64,000 nucleotides of DNA from Rhodotorula mucilaginosa. Its lineage: Eukaryota > Basidiomycota > Microbotryomycetes > Sporidiobolales > Sporidiobolaceae. The DNA lies in NCBI GenBank assembly GCA_034406715.1, contig CP137877.1, forward strand, positions 372,001 through 436,000. The letters run 5' to 3'. Both the position numbers and the translations under genes were made by a program. Position 1 is the stretch's first letter. Every line of letters begins with the position of its first letter. The notes below the pieces were generated by a model. That model worked only from the letters and a program-made list of their open reading frames with translations, was not told where the DNA came from and searched no databases. Positions 45,370 through 56,600 of this stretch are shown in pieces.

Positions 45370-46074
45370 CTAATGCGGGTCGTGCCGATTGTCAAGACCA
45401 AGCGGGCGTCAGAGTGTCGATAGCGCGACGAGAGACGAGAGACAGAGCAGGAGAAACAAAACTCGAGTCAGCGAGTGTACGCTCTCATCCCGGGCGGACT
45501 GGGCCGTATACGCACATATGCAGATGTTTGATGGGTCCACTTGTCGTCCCAGTTCGGCATACAGAACGTTGTCTCGGCCGCGGTCGCTCAAAGTTGACGC
45601 AGTTCCGACACTCTTGCGTCCGAACGGGAACTAGAGAGCGGGGCGTCGAGCGAGCAGAGGCGCGCGCGCACGACGGAGCGTCCCACAGACGACCTCGAGA
45701 GCGTCCGCGTACGCAACGGCGCGCCGGGAGAGAGCGTGGGGCGAGCAACAAGCCTGATGAGAGAGCGCTGCAAACCCAAGCCGCCTCTCTCGCGACTCTA
45801 CGTATTGCAGCTTGCTAAAGGCTATTATCCGACTCAGACGTGCTGTCGGAAGCGAATCGGCGCCTCCAGCTTTTTCCTTGTTCTTTTACAGGGTTCACCG
45901 ATTAGTACACAGCTAGCAAAAAGAACTCCGAGTTTCGAGACGGTGTGTATGCCAAACAGGAGGGTGTAGAATGGGAGAGGAGGAGGAAGGAGGTTCCAAC
46001 AGGATGTAGGCGAGCAAGCAGAGGGGAAAAGAAATCGAGCGCGCAGGGACGGAGAAGAGAGCGAGCCACACCGC
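45370..46074. promoter_or_regulatory. ULP2 5' region (missing first exon expected) / PHD gene 3' region
   Basis: About 705 bp. The ULP2 initiator exon should lie here. One candidate is ATGTGC followed by a GTATAC donor near 45515, giving phase 0, but the evidence is weak. The rest holds no supported ORF. Confidence 0.4.
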
Positions 46075-48492
46075 CTACTGCTGCTGCTGGTCCGGTGCGC
46101 CGTTTCCGCTCATCCCGCGCGACATCGACATGCCGTCATAGCCAGGCAGAGCATAGGCATTCGCGTACTGACCCGGCGCAGCAGCAGCAGCCGCATAAGC
46201 GCCGTACGCCTGCTGCATTTGAGACGGATGCTGCTGCTGCTGGCCCATCTGGCTCGGATGAGAACCGTACGCCGATTGCTGCTGCTGCTGGTGCTGCTGT
46301 AGTTGATGTTGCTGCTGCTGCTGCTGGTGATGATGCAGCTGGTGCGACGGATGCGGTTGATGGTGGAGCTGCTGCTGCTGGGGCGGCATGACCGACGAAC
46401 CATACGGAGCGTACCTCGCCGCTTGAGCCTGAGCCTGACCGGCACCGACGGGGATATCACCGACGCCGCCCTGCGGTCCGGTCGCATACGCCGAGACGGG
46501 CGAACCGGCCGGCGAACCCGCCGAAGCGGCGCCGCCGAGAGCGGGGACCATGTTGAACGGCTGGCGTAGGAACGCCGGAACGTGACTACCGCCGCCGCCC
46601 TGTTGCTGCGACGACGAAGAAGAGGCGCGGGGCGGTTGTTGAGGCGCAAACGAAGGAGGAGGCGGAGTCGGCTGCGCGCCAGCAGCTTGGTGCGAGGGCT
46701 GACCACCAGCCCCACCCGCGGGCTGAGCCGCACGACTCGCTGCCGTCCGAGCCGGCGCCTCTCCCGGGATCGTGATCCCATCAAAAGTGAGCGGCGTACC
46801 GGCTTCGCTCGTTCCGGGCGTGTCGAGCATCGGGAGCGCCCCCTGCGCGGCGGCGAGCTCTTCCGCTTGACGCTCGAGGGCCGCTTCGCGCTCGGCAGCT
46901 TCTTTCGCGGCCGTCTCCTTGAACTCGACGAGCTTTTGGGGCAGCGCAGAGGGCCAAATGGGCAGGGAAGTGGAAGAGGAGGTCTGAGACGAGAGCGCGG
47001 GAGCGTATTCTGGGTCGGTGTAAAGAAAAGGCGCGAGATCAGCGCAAGTTGCTTCGGACAGCCCGCAGATGGGACGAGGACTGACTCTTTTCGATGCTGA
47101 GGATGTAGCCGACCAAGACTGTCAGCGGCTGAGTCGTGAGCCACTCGCGCTTGATCGCCTCGGAGTACTCGTTCTCCTTCTCCGCCTCAAGCCCTTCTCC
47201 CTTGTCGACGCCTTGACCCGTCGTCCACGGCGCGCTCGGGCTCGCATCGTCCGTCACGTCCTGCGGTTGCTTTGACGCTGCGATCTTGGCGTCGCACGGG
47301 GCGCAGAACCACGGCAGGGTCGAGTCGACAATCTCGTGCGGGATGTGCGGCGTCGAGCAGAGCTGGTGCCAGCCCTTGTTGCAACTCTCGCAGATGACGA
47401 GCTGGTCACCAGATCGAGGGAGCATGTCAGTCAAAGTTCTCTTAGGTTCAAAGCATTCAGATCAAACTCACCCTGTTCTCGGCCGGCGAGTGCCCTGCGC
47501 GGCACACCTCGCACATGAGGTTCGCGTCCAGCTGGCTCGGCGCAGCAGCGCGCTTCCGTCGATGAACTGCGAGATCGTGGTGTTGGTATAAGTTTTTTTT
47601 TTGTTTTCGAGCGTCATTACGAAACGATGAGACTCACTCGTCGGCTTGTTGGTCGGCACGAACGTTTTCGGCCGCGAGACTTTGCGACCAAACTTGGTCG
47701 TCGGACCGCCGCCCTTTCCGCCGGCTCCAAACTGTACGGGATAGACCGATCGTCAGTTGCTTGGTTTCATCTGGAGAACAGCGAGGAAGGGGAGAGGGCG
47801 CACGTCATCGTCGACTTCCTCGTTCAGGTCAACGCTGTCCTTGTTGTCGTCCTCGCCCTCGGCGTCCGTGTCGGTCGTCGTGCCGCCGTTACCAAAATCA
47901 TCCTCGTCCGAGCTAGGTCTCGCGCGCTTGCCGCCCCGTCCGCGACCCCTCCCCCTCCCACGCCCGCGTCCGCGCGCCTTGGGCCTGCCCCTCCCGCTCG
48001 GGGTATCGGCTCCGCTCGAGGTACTGCCGGGCGGCGGGCGGTTGTCGACGCCCGGGACTTTGCGAGGACGACCGCGGGGACGTTTCGGCGGGAGAGGGTT
48101 GCCGTCCGGACCGAGGGGTTGCAAGGGAGGCATGACTTGAGGGGCCGTGTTGACGGGGATGCCCGGAGCGGTCGCGAACGTCGGTGCCGGCGGTTGGGCC
48201 GGTTGCTGCAGCACGGACGGGAACTGCCTCGTCGGAGGCTGGGGAGCCGCGGCGCCCTGTGCGGCAGACCGACGGTGTGTACCGCTCGCATCAAACAAAC
48301 TGGAGAAGAGTCCGGGAAGATGACACGGAGGAGCTCGGGGGTGGAGACGCACATCTGCATAGCCAGCGAGTTGACTCGGGATGTCCTTCAAGTCTTCCTC
48401 AAACTGGAGCGAGCCGTTCGCAGGCAAGCCGGCGAGTTGCGGTTCGGCGCCCGGTTGGAGTGGTTGTTGCGGCTGACCGAACGGGTTCCCGC
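46075..48492 (-). CDS. PHD-finger protein with AT-hook-like motif and polyglutamine tail; 5' end unresolved
   Basis: Exons 48492-48353, 48256-47804, 47731-47638, 47566-47472, 47401-47086, 47009-46075 cover about 678 codons; an upstream exon with the start codon is needed. The N-terminal part is Gln/Pro-rich, followed by an AT-hook-like KRPRGRPRKVPG and a long Arg-Gly run. The PHD finger is rebuilt across two introns: LMCEVCRAGHSPAENR, LVICESCNKGWHQLCSTP and PWFCAPCDAK give the C4HC3 zinc ligands. A helical region (KLVEFKETAAKEAAEREAAL) and a Pro/Gln-rich tail with long Gln runs follow. PHD fingers usually read histone H3 tails, so a chromatin role is inferred; the orthologue is not identified. 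The first intron listed (48352-48257) is 96 nt and stop-free, so whether it is removed is uncertain. Confidence 0.75.
46081..46400. repeat. CAG/CTG-rich polyglutamine-coding region
   Basis: Several CTG runs on the plus strand (for example about 46274-46290 and 46310-46327) encode Gln and Gln-His-rich stretches in the C-terminus of the PHD protein. They are interrupted repeats in frame with the gene. Confidence 0.85.
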
Positions 48493-48920
48493 CTGCAGCG
48501 CCCTACTCGGTTAGTGACACTGCCTTGTTTGAAAGGGCGTTTGTTACGCGTCGCTGCCCACGCCCCGGCCGAGTGAGTATGTCACATGCGAGAGCGAGGG
48601 GTGGGCAGCTGAGGGAGGAGGAGGAGGAGAGGAAAAATTCCCAACGCGGTCGACGCGTCAATTGAGAGTGAGTCAGGAGCGGACTTGCCGACTGGAACGT
48701 CCATCTTTTTGTCAACGTTTACACGCGGACACGCGACCGAGTCGAGTGTCGACAGCTGCCGAGTCGATGTTTGCACCGCGGGCGAGCGGGCGCTCGGAGA
48801 AATTCTCGCGCGCTGTAATCAATTCCCATTGTAATCAAGCATTACTGCCGTCGTTCAATAGTGACTCCTCACCATCGTCATCGTCGACTCCGCCACTAGA
48901 CTCTCGCAGTATCGTCGACT
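48493..48920. promoter_or_regulatory. Divergent region, PHD gene (-) / Mit_KHE1 gene (+)
   Basis: About 430 bp. The PHD initiator exon should lie here. A minus-strand ATG near 48704 begins MDVPVGKSAPDSLS and could be it, but I cannot place its donor. A CACTAAC branch-like site and CTGCAG acceptor precede 48492, supporting an intron that ends there. Confidence 0.45.
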
Positions 48921-50271
48921 ATGCATCCGACTCAGGCGCAGTGGCTCAAGCTGCTCGCACTCCCGCTCACCCAGTCCGCCAGCGCAGCAGGAGCAAGAGC
49001 CGCCGCCGCCCCTCCGCCGCCGTTCCTCCTGCACGCTCTCAAGGGATCGCTCGCTTCCGCTTCAGCTCAATCGGGACAACCGACGCACCGCAAGCTCCTC
49101 AACAAGTCTATAGACAAGGCAGCAGACTTGTGGGCTGGTCTCGGCAAGGCAAAAGATGGTTCCATGAAGCGCAAGATCTACGTCAGTCGAGCATCGCCCC
49201 CCTCTTTTCCCGATCGCTCGCTCGCCGCAACGTTCGACTCACACCTTCCCTTTTGCAGACTTTTGGAGAGCGCATGATGGACCGGATAGAGTACGAAGAA
49301 TGGGCCCTCAAGGCGATCGATCCGGCGCTCGCTCCGAAACTCACAGGGTCAAGATCCGCACCTGCGCCGCAAAAAGGCGACGCCGCCGCCGCGCAGGGGA
49401 GGCAACCGCGCGAGGTCGTAAGGCCTTCTAACCTCCTCTTGCACTGTGCCCCCTTCGATTGTTGACCTCCGAGATATCGCCCTGCAGGTCGAACTGTTGT
49501 ACCCGGCAAGTCTGTTGAACGACAAGGCCCTCGTCGATTCGCTCAAGTCGCTCCTCGAGCACCGCGAACCGCATCACCGGAGCGCAATGTGGAAATGTCT
49601 CTTGTGCGTATTGGTTGTCCGCTCCATCTTTCCGATCTCGCGGTCTGACACCTTTCATCCTACAGAGTCAGCCCTTTGACTGCGCCGTTTGCTCTCATTC
49701 CCATCATCCCCAAGTGAGTCTCGCATCGAGACGGAGCAAGTCGATCTATTGCTAGATACTTACCGTATTCATTTTGCGACAGCCTCCCTCTTTTCTACGT
49801 GCTCTGGCGAGCATGGTCTCACTTCCGAGGTACGAGTCCCCTAATTTTCGACATGTTCTCTTATTATGATCCTGACCTCCCCCCCTCTCTTTCTGCCTCC
49901 ACGCAGCTTGGAAGGCTTCTCAGTATCTCGCTTCCGTCATCACGTCCGGCTCTCCCTCCTTCCAACTGGTCGCCTCCCCCGAGCTCGACAAGATCTACGA
50001 CCCCTCGCCGCCTCCTCCTTCCTCCACGCCGGGACAAGGTCCCCCTTTGCTCCTCACCGTCGACCGCGTTCCGGAACTGGTTCGCACTTTTGGTATGAAC
50101 GAGGAGGAGGAGAAGGAGTTGGTTCGCGCGGTTGGGCAGAGCGAGGCGCGCGCGAAACAGACGCAGGAGAAGAAGGACCAGGCGGCGCCGAGTCAGAAGG
50201 ACGCTGTCGGTCAGGACCCGGTTGTACAAGTTGTACAGGAAAAGGTCGGCACCAAGGACACTCCCCCGTGA
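48921..50271 (+). CDS. Mitochondrial K+/H+ exchange-related protein (Mit_KHE1 family)
   Basis: Exons 48921-49181, 49259-49414, 49488-49603, 49666-49713, 49783-49829, 49907-50271 give 330 residues. The conserved block is split over four exons: TFGERMMDRIEYEEWALKAI, VELLYPASLL, then LVSPLTAPFALIPIIPN, LPLFYVLWRAWSHFR and AWKASQYLASVI. This SPLTxPFALIPIIPNLPLFY...WRAWSHxRAW pattern is that of the fungal family linked to mitochondrial K+-H+ exchange (yeast YDL183C). The protein is expected in the inner membrane, with two close hydrophobic segments. A helical, charged C-terminus follows (MNEEEEKELVRAVGQ). Two exons are below 50 nt (48 and 47). Transport activity itself is not established for the family. 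Confidence 0.88.
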
Positions 50272-50555
50272 TGAATAGAGTAACCGCCCCTCCTTCGATA
50301 TCATAGAACGCATCATCAATCACCCATCATTCTCATCGGAAGGTCGAGTGCGCACCGTTTGGCCTCGAGCAATGAGATTTCATACGCTGATGCAAGAAGT
50401 GTCACGAGAGGCTGATACGTTTCCCTTCCTGAGACCAAGTCGCCACTTCGAGCTTCGGTGGTCTCCCTCTGATCGGGGCTCTCTTCCGCCCCGTCGCATC
50501 TAGACCACTTCGTTGAAGTGGCCAGCACGCACACGCTCGCCTCCGAACTTCTGAC

Positions 50556-53500
50556 ATGGCCGGGCCCCTTCCGAGCCCGTCACGTTGCGGTGGCGGTCGA
50601 GAGGAGAAAGAGAGATGTTTCCGTTTCGAGACACCTTTGCGGGAGCTGACGCCTTCTCAATTTCGTGACGACGAGCGCACGGCGGCGCGCACCTCCATGT
50701 CGAGTATACCCTTTCACTCGATCACTCCCTCTCACAACGCTAGTGCGGAAGGAATGGCCTACGACGAACCTCCTCCGATGGTAGTACCGACGCTCCTCGA
50801 CGAAGGGCGCGGGCTCGGACTCTGCGCAGTGGCGGCGTCGGGTCCCATCTCGAGCTTCCAAGGAGGCTCCTTCTCCGCCAACACCGGTCAAGACGCTCTC
50901 GGAATGGACATAGTCTCGGAGAATACCGAATGTGAGTATCTTCAGCTCGCAATAGCGCAGTGGGCGCCCGCTGATCACGTCCCGGCGCGAACAGCGCTCT
51001 CTTTGGCGGACGACCCGCCTCCTCCAGCACTCGCCGAATCATCTCCGGATTCTCGTCCTCAATCCTCGTCTGGAGACGACAAGCTCAGTCCCTGCTACTC
51101 TCTCGAAGGACGCCCCGAGCCGCCGCCGCCGTCGTGGGAATTTCCGGTCCCGTCGCCTTCGATCCCGAGCCTGCCTAGGTCGGCACCGACATCTCCTCGC
51201 CTGCGCCACTACACAGAGCTGGCGAAACCCTCCCTTCGTCAGCCTTTCCTGCACGGTGTATCCGACAAGGCTGATCGCGGCCCGAAGAACGGATCGCCTT
51301 CACCGTCGTCGGGGTCGTCAAAGGGTTCGCCTCCTCCTCCTCCTCCGGCCGGGAAGCGTGAGGATTCCACCGCGCCTCTTCCGAATGAATCGGACGGTGA
51401 GGAGGAAGACATCCTTTCAGCGATCGCTTCCACGCCGAGTCGCAGTACCGTCAGCCAGGTGTCCGTGTCGTCAGCCGGATCTCGCTCGAGTCGCCCTCCG
51501 AGCGGCGAGGCTCGCGCCGAAGCCGATGCTCTCGAAGCGCAGCCGTTCTCGCTCGAACGACCGCCCATGTTTACTCGCGTGCACAGCCATCCGGCGCTTC
51601 CGATCCCGCCCAGGCGGACTTCCTCGAGCCGAGTCTCGTTCGCTTCAGACTTGTCTCCTTCGACGGCATGCTCGGACAAGTCGCGCGACGGCGGCCCTCA
51701 ATCTTCGCGGCGACGGAGTAGCGTCCTGCCGCACGTTCGGATGCCGCTTCTGAGGTCGATCGGCCGCCGCATGTCGTCGAGTCCTGGCCCCGCCGCCACT
51801 CCGGAACCGAGCCTTCGCGGCCACCTTCGCTTCAGTTCCCTCCTCGCCGCAATCGCAAACGGGCACAACACACAACGTTCGACTGGACCGCCCCGTGAGG
51901 AAGACTTGCACGGAGCTCGCTCGATCTTGACTTCTTCGAAGCTTCAAAAGACGTACGGCGTAGCTCGCACCTCGCCCGCTCCGGACGGCAGTCCACGGAT
52001 CGAAGCTTTGCCGTACGCCATGAACGGCGACGCCAAAGCCGCGCGACTCTTGGGCGTCGCCGCTGCTGAAGAGAACGCGCGATTCAGCCCGCAGGGCATG
52101 GTTGAGGACGTCTCCCTCCTGCCACGCTTTCCGGCACAACAGGAACAGATTCTCGACCTTGCGCTGTGAGTTCCTCCTCCTCATTTGCGGCCAAACGACG
52201 ATTCCGCTTACACGCTTCCTCCCCTAGCACGCTTTCCGACCTCCACAAGTACACGTTCTCCGCGAGTAGCAGGCTGCGGAGCGGGAGAGCGACCTGGAAG
52301 CGACACACGATCGCGCTCACGCGGACGACGCACCAAGACGACTCGGGCGGGCTCCCGACGCATGAGTATACGCTGCATGCGTTCAAGACGACGCACCTCA
52401 CCGAACCCGAATCTGCTCGCCTGCGCCTGTCTGCGACGTCCGTCATCTGTATTCCGTCCGACTCGGACTATGGCAACATCGGCGAGGGCAAGACCCGACT
52501 CCCGTACGCTCTCTACATTTCCGGTACCGGAACCTTCCGCGCCGGACTTGGTTGCGATCACGCCGAGAAGAAGACGAGCTGGATCCTCGGGATGCAAGAC
52601 CTTGAGACGTTCTCGTCGTGGCTCGACATGCTCAAGGAGGTCGTACGCGAGGTTCGTGCAGCGGCCACGCAACGTCTTCCCGCTCACGTCGCGGCTGGTA
52701 AGGCGGCCATCGTCGACGCTTCGCAGCGCACAATGTACGCCAACATCGTGCAGCTCGACGCCCAGCTCGGCGCACCGCAGCGTCGTGCCTCCCTCGCGAG
52801 CTCAATCAGCGACGTCTCTAACCCTTCGACAACCGAAAAGGCGAACGCGATCGTCAGTCAGGCGGCGCAAGACGCCGAAGACAAGTACGCAAAGGAGCGT
52901 GCGCTTCAAGAAGCGGATGCGGCGCGGGAGGGGGAGACGAGAACAGAGGAGGAACCGCTTGATCCCGTCGTGTCGAAGCAGCCTTCTCAATCGCTCTCGG
53001 TCCAGGCGGAGCGGCCTCCCTCGCCGACAGCCACCCAGTCGACGTTCGCCGTAACCGAGAGCCAAATCAATTTCCCCGAGATGCGGCGGACGTCGACGTC
53101 AAGTGGTCGGCTCGATGAGAGCGTCGTTGAGAACAGGAGCACCGACCCTGAGCCTCCAACTCCGGATGATCCGCCCCAGTCTCGCATCGTCCCGCCGACA
53201 CGGCCCCCTCTGGTACATAGCCTCTTCTCGAACGAGAAGAGCAGGCATCGCCGCAGCCTCTCCGGAGATTCGGAGAATTCGGACCTTTCTCGCCCCTCGT
53301 TGACGTCCCCAGGCTGGTCTCTTCCGTCTTCGACTTCCACGGCTCCGTCCTCGCAGCTATCGAGCCACTGTGCCTCAGACTCTTTCGGGTACTTTGACTT
53401 TGCGCCGCCGCCACCACCACCCTCAGCCTCCAAGTCTCCACTCAAAAATGTCATTCCTCTCCACCCAGACCTGAACGATCCGGAGGGCCACGCTGCCTGA
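50556..53500 (+). CDS. Ser/Pro-rich protein with PH-like domain, unknown function
   Basis: Exons 50556-50931, 50995-52165, 52228-53500 give 939 residues. The first 530 residues are disordered and rich in Ser/Pro with many SP and RRxS sites. After the last intron comes a domain of about 150 residues that fits a PH fold: YTFSASSRLRSGRATWKRHT, EYTLHAFKT, RLRLSATSVICIPSD, YALYISGTG and a C-terminal helix QDLETFSSWLDMLKEVVREV. Such proteins in fungi are often cortical or membrane-lipid binding, which is only inference. The tail is again Ser/Pro-rich. The 63-nt segment 50932-50994 has a GTGAGT donor, CGCTGATCAC branch and AACAG acceptor, so I treat it as an intron although it is stop-free; retention would add 21 residues. 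The start at 50556 has good context. Confidence 0.72.
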
Positions 53501-53620
53501 CGACGCGACGCGCCCGTCCTTCATACTACCCCCCCCAAACACCTCGAAACTCATTGTACTCGCGCCATGTATAGCCTCCGTCTCGAAATGTACATGCGGT
53601 TCATGCAAATCAGACGCAAG

Positions 53621-56600
53621 CTACTTTGAGAGCATTGCCCGGAAGTCGTCCTGACTCTTCTTGGAGGCGCTGGCTTCGGGTGCGTCCATCTTTGAATCGC
53701 CGCCCTCGTCCTTTCTCGCGCTCGCTTCCGCCGTGGGACGGGTGCTTGCGACGAAGCCAAGTCCACCTCGACCGCGACCTCCGCGTCCGCCTCGAGCACC
53801 CGCCAGCCCGACGCGCCCTCGAGAGCGCGTCGCCTGACGCGGCATCAGAGGGACATCGGATCCGGCTGCGCCAGAGACATGCTTCCGGCTGCCTTGTCCT
53901 TCTCCGGCGATGCCGACCGATTTGCCGTCAACCGTGATCGAGTCTCGCTGCATGAGCACCTTGCCAACGTCCTGTAGGCGCACATTGAAAGGCATTAGAT
54001 CTGGCGCCGAAGTAGAGCAGAAGCGGCCAACACTCACGGCGGCGTTCTCGAAGATGACGACGGCCTCTGTCGTTCCAGCGATGTAGTTGACCCTGCGGAC
54101 GGGGGCGATCTTTTCAAACTCTTGCTGGATGATGGCCTCTTGCGTTTCGGGCGCGAGTCCGCGCACGCGAACACCGAGGTTTTCGACTTCAGGTCGTCGC
54201 TCGATTTGACCCGCTCTGCGGAAAGAACGCCCGTCTGAGCACCTCACAAGGCGGGGTCAGACACGCGGAGGACGTACCTTGCAGTCCCTGCCGCGCGCTT
54301 CTCAGCCACCGTGACCGAGATGTGCCGCTTCTTCAGCTCGTGGTTGTTGAGGGCCAACGCAGCTTGGGCCGAAGACTGTGGTCGTCAGGGTTAGCCTCTG
54401 CAAAAGCGCGCCGAGGCACGACGACAGCGACGTACCTCGTCCTCAAACTCGACAAATGCGAAACCTTTGCAGACGCCCTGTTGATCTGTCGGAACGCGGA
54501 TCCCCTTCAAGGTGCCATAAGCTTCGAAGAGCTTGCGCAGATCTTGTTCCTTGACCGATCTCGCGACGTTGGCGATGTACAGTTCCCGCTTGTTCGCGTC
54601 GGCATCGGAACGGCTCTTCTTGCGCGACGGGTCCGAGATCTGAGCGACGAGGCGGTGACCAGGCTCCAACTCGCGACCGTGAAGCGCGAGCGCGGCTTGC
54701 GCATGTGCCTATCAAAGTCCCGACGTGAGTTGCCCTTCTTTGAGCCCATCACAGTCGAAATGATCACGACGCACCGGGTTCGCGAACTGAACGTAACAGA
54801 AGCGGCGAGTCGCCTTGTAGCGTTTACTCGGCCAGCGGATGTCAAAGATCGTTCCGTACTGAAGTGAAACCAGAGGTTAGCGCGAGAGGAGAGGTCGAGA
54901 TCAATGCGTAGAACTTACTTGGCTAAAGAGTTTCTCCACTGCGCTCTTGTCGTACGATTCCGGGTAGTTGGTGACGTAGAGGCAGCATTCCCAGGCGATG
55001 TAGACTTCGAGTTCGACGCCGTTCACGCGCTTCTTGTCCTTGGTGCGGGCCGCAAGAACGCTCTCCTGCGCACACATCACAAGCGTCAGGACGAGATGAG
55101 CTCGCGCTCGGCGGTCCACCATGCAACAGGCGCAATCTTTACCTTGTCCATGAACTCGATCTGCGCGTACGTTCGTCCGTCCAGCTCCTTGAGCAAGAGC
55201 TCTCGCACAGCTCCACACTGCATGCATGACCGCCCAAACTCAGCAAGCAACGCGCGCCGAAGACTTGACTGGAAACCTCTGACTCACGTCGCTAAAGAGT
55301 TTTCGCACGTCTTCCTCACTGATGCTCCCATCGCTGACGGCAAACACGGTAGAGTGCTCCCGATCACTGCCATGTTTGAATCGTCAGCCTCGAGAACAGC
55401 AACCCAGCACACCAGCAAGCGGAGGACATACCGTCGAGGTTCCTCGGTCGACGTGTTGGTAGCCGGAGCAGCCGAAGTAGATGCTTCGGTTGTCGGCTCC
55501 GCGATGCGAACCTTCTTCGCAGGAGTCGAGGTCGATTCGCCAGTAGGAGGACTGCGCTCGCGCTTCCGTTCGTTCTCGGTCCCGGCGCCGGTGGCGTCTG
55601 CCGTTGCCGAGGCGATAAAGGTGTCCGCGTCCGGAGCGCGCGTCGAGCCTGACTGAGCTGTCCGCGCTGCTTCCTCAGCCTCCTGCACGGGATGGTAATA
55701 GATGATCAGCGAAGGAAAGAATCAGGACGAACGACTACTTTCGTCGATAGCTCACCCTCGCTCGCCGCCGTTCGAGTCCTTTACGCTGCCGCTTGCTCCG
55801 AACCAGGGTGTATTCGAGGTCCGCGAGATTGCCGTACTCGGTCTCGAAGAGCACCCAAGCTTCGATCAAATACTCGGGGTAGTCGAGACCTTTGGCTGAA
55901 CAACCTTCCGAGTAAACCTCGTGAGCCTTCTGGTACTGGCCGACTCGGCTGCCGAGAAGCAAACATGAGGGTCAGCCTCGATCAACATGCCAGAACCGAA
56001 ACGATGCCAATGACGCACGTCTCGAAATCCGCCCTGCCGTACCAGACCGCGTACGAGTACGGTCGCGCTTTGCACAGCTCCACCCAGAGCTGTCTCGCCT
56101 CGTCGATCATCTGGTAGCGCTCATACTTCGAACGGTGGCAGCGTCAGAGTTTCTGCACTCGCAAGAAGATGCTGAAACAGAATGGGGAGAACATACGAGC
56201 TTGATGAGGTACTTCTCGAGGCGGCACTGCTGGTCGCCCTTTTTCTGCACTACAAAGGGCGACTTCGTGTTCAGCAAGCGTATTATCCGACGGCGTTGGG
56301 CGCACGACTCACCCTTCTTCGTAGCTTCCACACCTTCCTGCAGTACTCCGAGGGCCATGCCGACCAGACCACCGTCTGGACCTTCCTCGCCGGCTGAGAG
56401 GGTGTTTGGGTCAGTCGGTTGCCGCGAGACTCGCGGCGTTCTGGTCAGCCGAGAAACGCACCTTTGGCCTCGGACTCGCGGCGGTAGTAGCTAGCTCGAG
56501 CGTGGTAAAGCGCGACGGTGGCGTCCATGTCCTGGCTAAAGAGCCCGCTCGTGATAGCGCGCAGGAAAGTGGCTTCGATCTCTTCGGCGCTCGCATGCAG

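Noticed and set aside
44277-45401. 374-codon minus-strand frame overlapping ULP2 exon
   Set aside because: Arg/Thr/Pro-rich out-of-frame shadow; the ULP2 frame connects in phase to nine further exons with protease motifs.
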